Shown here: piece after piece, positions 63,350 through 64,000 of the stretch | Layout: each line of letters begins with the position of its first letter | Numbering within the stretch: the stretch's first letter is position 1 | Assembly: GCF_001590835.1 (NCBI RefSeq) | Contig: NZ_LTAQ01000001.1 | Span: 20,356 to 84,355, forward strand | Length of the DNA stretch: 64,000 nucleotides | Direction: 5' to 3' | Source: Bacillus gaemokensis | GTDB taxonomy: Bacteria > Bacillota > Bacilli > Bacillales > Bacillaceae_G | Translations under genes and position numbers: made by a program | Notes under the pieces: model-generated | Seen by the model: the letters and a program-made list of their open reading frames with translations, nothing else | What the model was told of the DNA's origin: nothing | Database searches by the model: none

Positions 63350-64000
63350 ATGAGTGACCAATGTCCAATTAACGTACCATGTCAAGTTCCAGCGCAAACT
63401 CAAATTCCACTTAATGATCAAGCAGCAGAGCAAGCTGTTGTTAGACAAAATGCACGGGTGAAAATCCCAGTTGTTTTAGCAGAGAGAACAATTCAAATTG
63501 TTGTAGAAGCAAATATAGACCTTAACCCTGCAGCAGTAGAAATTAAACGTGTGTTAAAGGATGTATTTTTAACACAATGTAAACTTGTACCAGTTGCGTT
63601 CGAGCCAGTTAATGACACACAATAACCCTGCAGCAGTAGAAATTAAACGTGTGTTAAAGGATGTATTTTTAACACAATGTAAACTTGTACCAGTTGCGTT
63701 CGAGCCAGTTAATGACACACAATTCCGTGAAATAACGCGAGCAAAATTATTTGTAGAAGGTTATATTCGTAAAAACATTGAATATGCTACGGATGATTGT
63801 AATGGAAACCTTCAATATCGTACTGCAAATGTCCAATTTGCTGGTTTTGCTGATTTAACTGAAGAGGATTTCTTAACTCCACCACTTATCGCTGCTGGTT
63901 CATCAAACAGATCCCAATTCATTAATCCGAAAAACGGCGATCTACCTCGTTTAGATAAGTATTTCTTTGAAAATACTGTTTTCTATAATGAGCAACCGTA
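63350..64000 (+). pseudogene. csxC: CsxC-like spore-surface protein (SPOCS/DUF3794-like), frameshifted by a 100-bp duplication
   Basis: The gene starts after AAAAAGGAGAC with MSDQCPINVPCQVPAQTQIP and carries a SPOCS-like domain (KIPVVLAERTIQIVVEANID, EIKRVLKDVFLTQCKLVPVA). The first frame stops after 91 residues at NDTQ. Removing one copy of the 100-bp repeat restores a long frame: NDTQFREITRAKLFVEGYIR, KNIEYATDDCNGNLQYRTAN and on past the window edge. As it stands the product is truncated. CsxC-family proteins are cysteine-poor exosporium or coat proteins. The gene lies in DNA that separates the halves of spoVFB. The family name is from memory. Confidence 0.7.
63523..63723 (+). repeat. Perfect 100-bp tandem duplication inside the csxC-like gene
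   Basis: The unit starting TAACCCTGCAGCAGTAG and ending AATGACACACAA occurs twice in a row, without a mismatch that I can find, at 63523-63622 and 63623-63722. 100 is not a multiple of three, so the copy shifts the frame and brings TAA into use at the joint. Confidence 0.95.

Larger units (their letters stand above)
54765..64000. mobile_element. Prophage-like element interrupting spoVFB (left part)
   Basis: From the spoVFB junction to the right edge there are Rap-Phr, truncated lysin, holin, XhlA, SGNH esterase, TerL fragment, TerS, HNH endonuclease, an RNA candidate, an HslV-like protein, a short integrase-like protein and ArpU. This is the order of a siphovirus-type Bacillus prophage read on the minus strand. 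Capsid, portal and tail genes are missing: TerL is cut and joined directly to a remote C-terminus. At the right lies a csxC-like spore gene on the plus strand. The missing 5' part of spoVFB is not reached, so the element is longer than 9 kb. Confidence 0.8.

Noticed and set aside
63230-63448. A minus-strand frame antisense to the csxC-like start
   Set aside because: No ribosome site, and it is a mirror of a well-supported plus-strand gene.
1-64000. CRISPR arrays and tRNA or rRNA genes
   Set aside because: No regularly spaced repeats of CRISPR type and no recognisable tRNA or rRNA sequence were seen in the window.

Overview
The window is chromosomal DNA of a Bacillus cereus-group bacterium (low GC, endospore former). 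The evidence is the block running mutL-mutS-cotE-ricA-miaB-korBA-spoVS-ymdB-rny-recA-cinA-pgsA-ymf-nup-spoIIIE-tepA-rnjB-dapA-dapG-asd, which is the Bacillus order around recA read on the minus strand. Two copies of a ~150 bp bcr-type repeat, a repeat family confined to the B. cereus group, support this. The strain cannot be named from this window.

Region 1 (1-15000) is a lineage-variable stretch. It holds membrane proteins, a DUF2935 protein, a decayed IS3-family element, a bcr repeat, a HAD phosphatase divergent from a YeiL-like Crp/Fnr regulator, an O-methyltransferase, an SgrR-like regulator whose divergent MFS transporter partner is cut to 54 codons, YfmQ, a MocR-type regulator, an amino-acid permease, an isolated MFS C-terminal fragment, and a ydeI-like gene ending in a CDGSH iron-sulfur motif but broken by a one-base loss in a poly-A run. 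A decayed tandem duplicate of the 5' end of ydeI lies beside it.

Region 2 (15000-54500) is core genome. It covers mismatch repair, spore coat morphogenesis (CotE), the Ric protein RicA, tRNA modification (MiaB), a 2-oxoacid:ferredoxin oxidoreductase, SpoVS, YmdB and RNase Y, RecA under a LexA box, competence and phospholipid genes, the M16-like pair YmfF/YmfH, the guanosine ABC transporter NupNOPQ, SpoIIIE, TepA, RNase J2, and the lysine/diaminopimelate genes asd-dapG-dapA. A guanine-class purine riboswitch with its own terminator lies upstream of ymfC-nupNOPQ, so purine sensing is placed directly before a guanosine importer.

Region 3 (54560-64000) is the most unusual part. Upstream of asd, where spoVFA-spoVFB (dipicolinate synthase) should lie, only about the last 62 codons of spoVFB remain. 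They are joined to at least 9 kb of prophage-like DNA that runs past the right edge. This DNA holds a Rap-Phr signalling pair next to the junction, a lysis module (holin, XhlA, truncated GH25 lysin), a membrane-anchored SGNH esterase, HNH-TerS and only the first ~41 codons of TerL fused by a deletion to an unrelated C-terminus, a structured RNA candidate, an HslV/proteasome-like protein, a short tyrosine recombinase and an ArpU regulator. It ends with a csxC-like spore-surface gene frameshifted by a perfect 100-bp tandem duplication. The arrangement resembles skin-type elements that interrupt sporulation genes and are excised in the mother cell. Whether this one can be excised cannot be decided from this window, because the other junction lies outside it.
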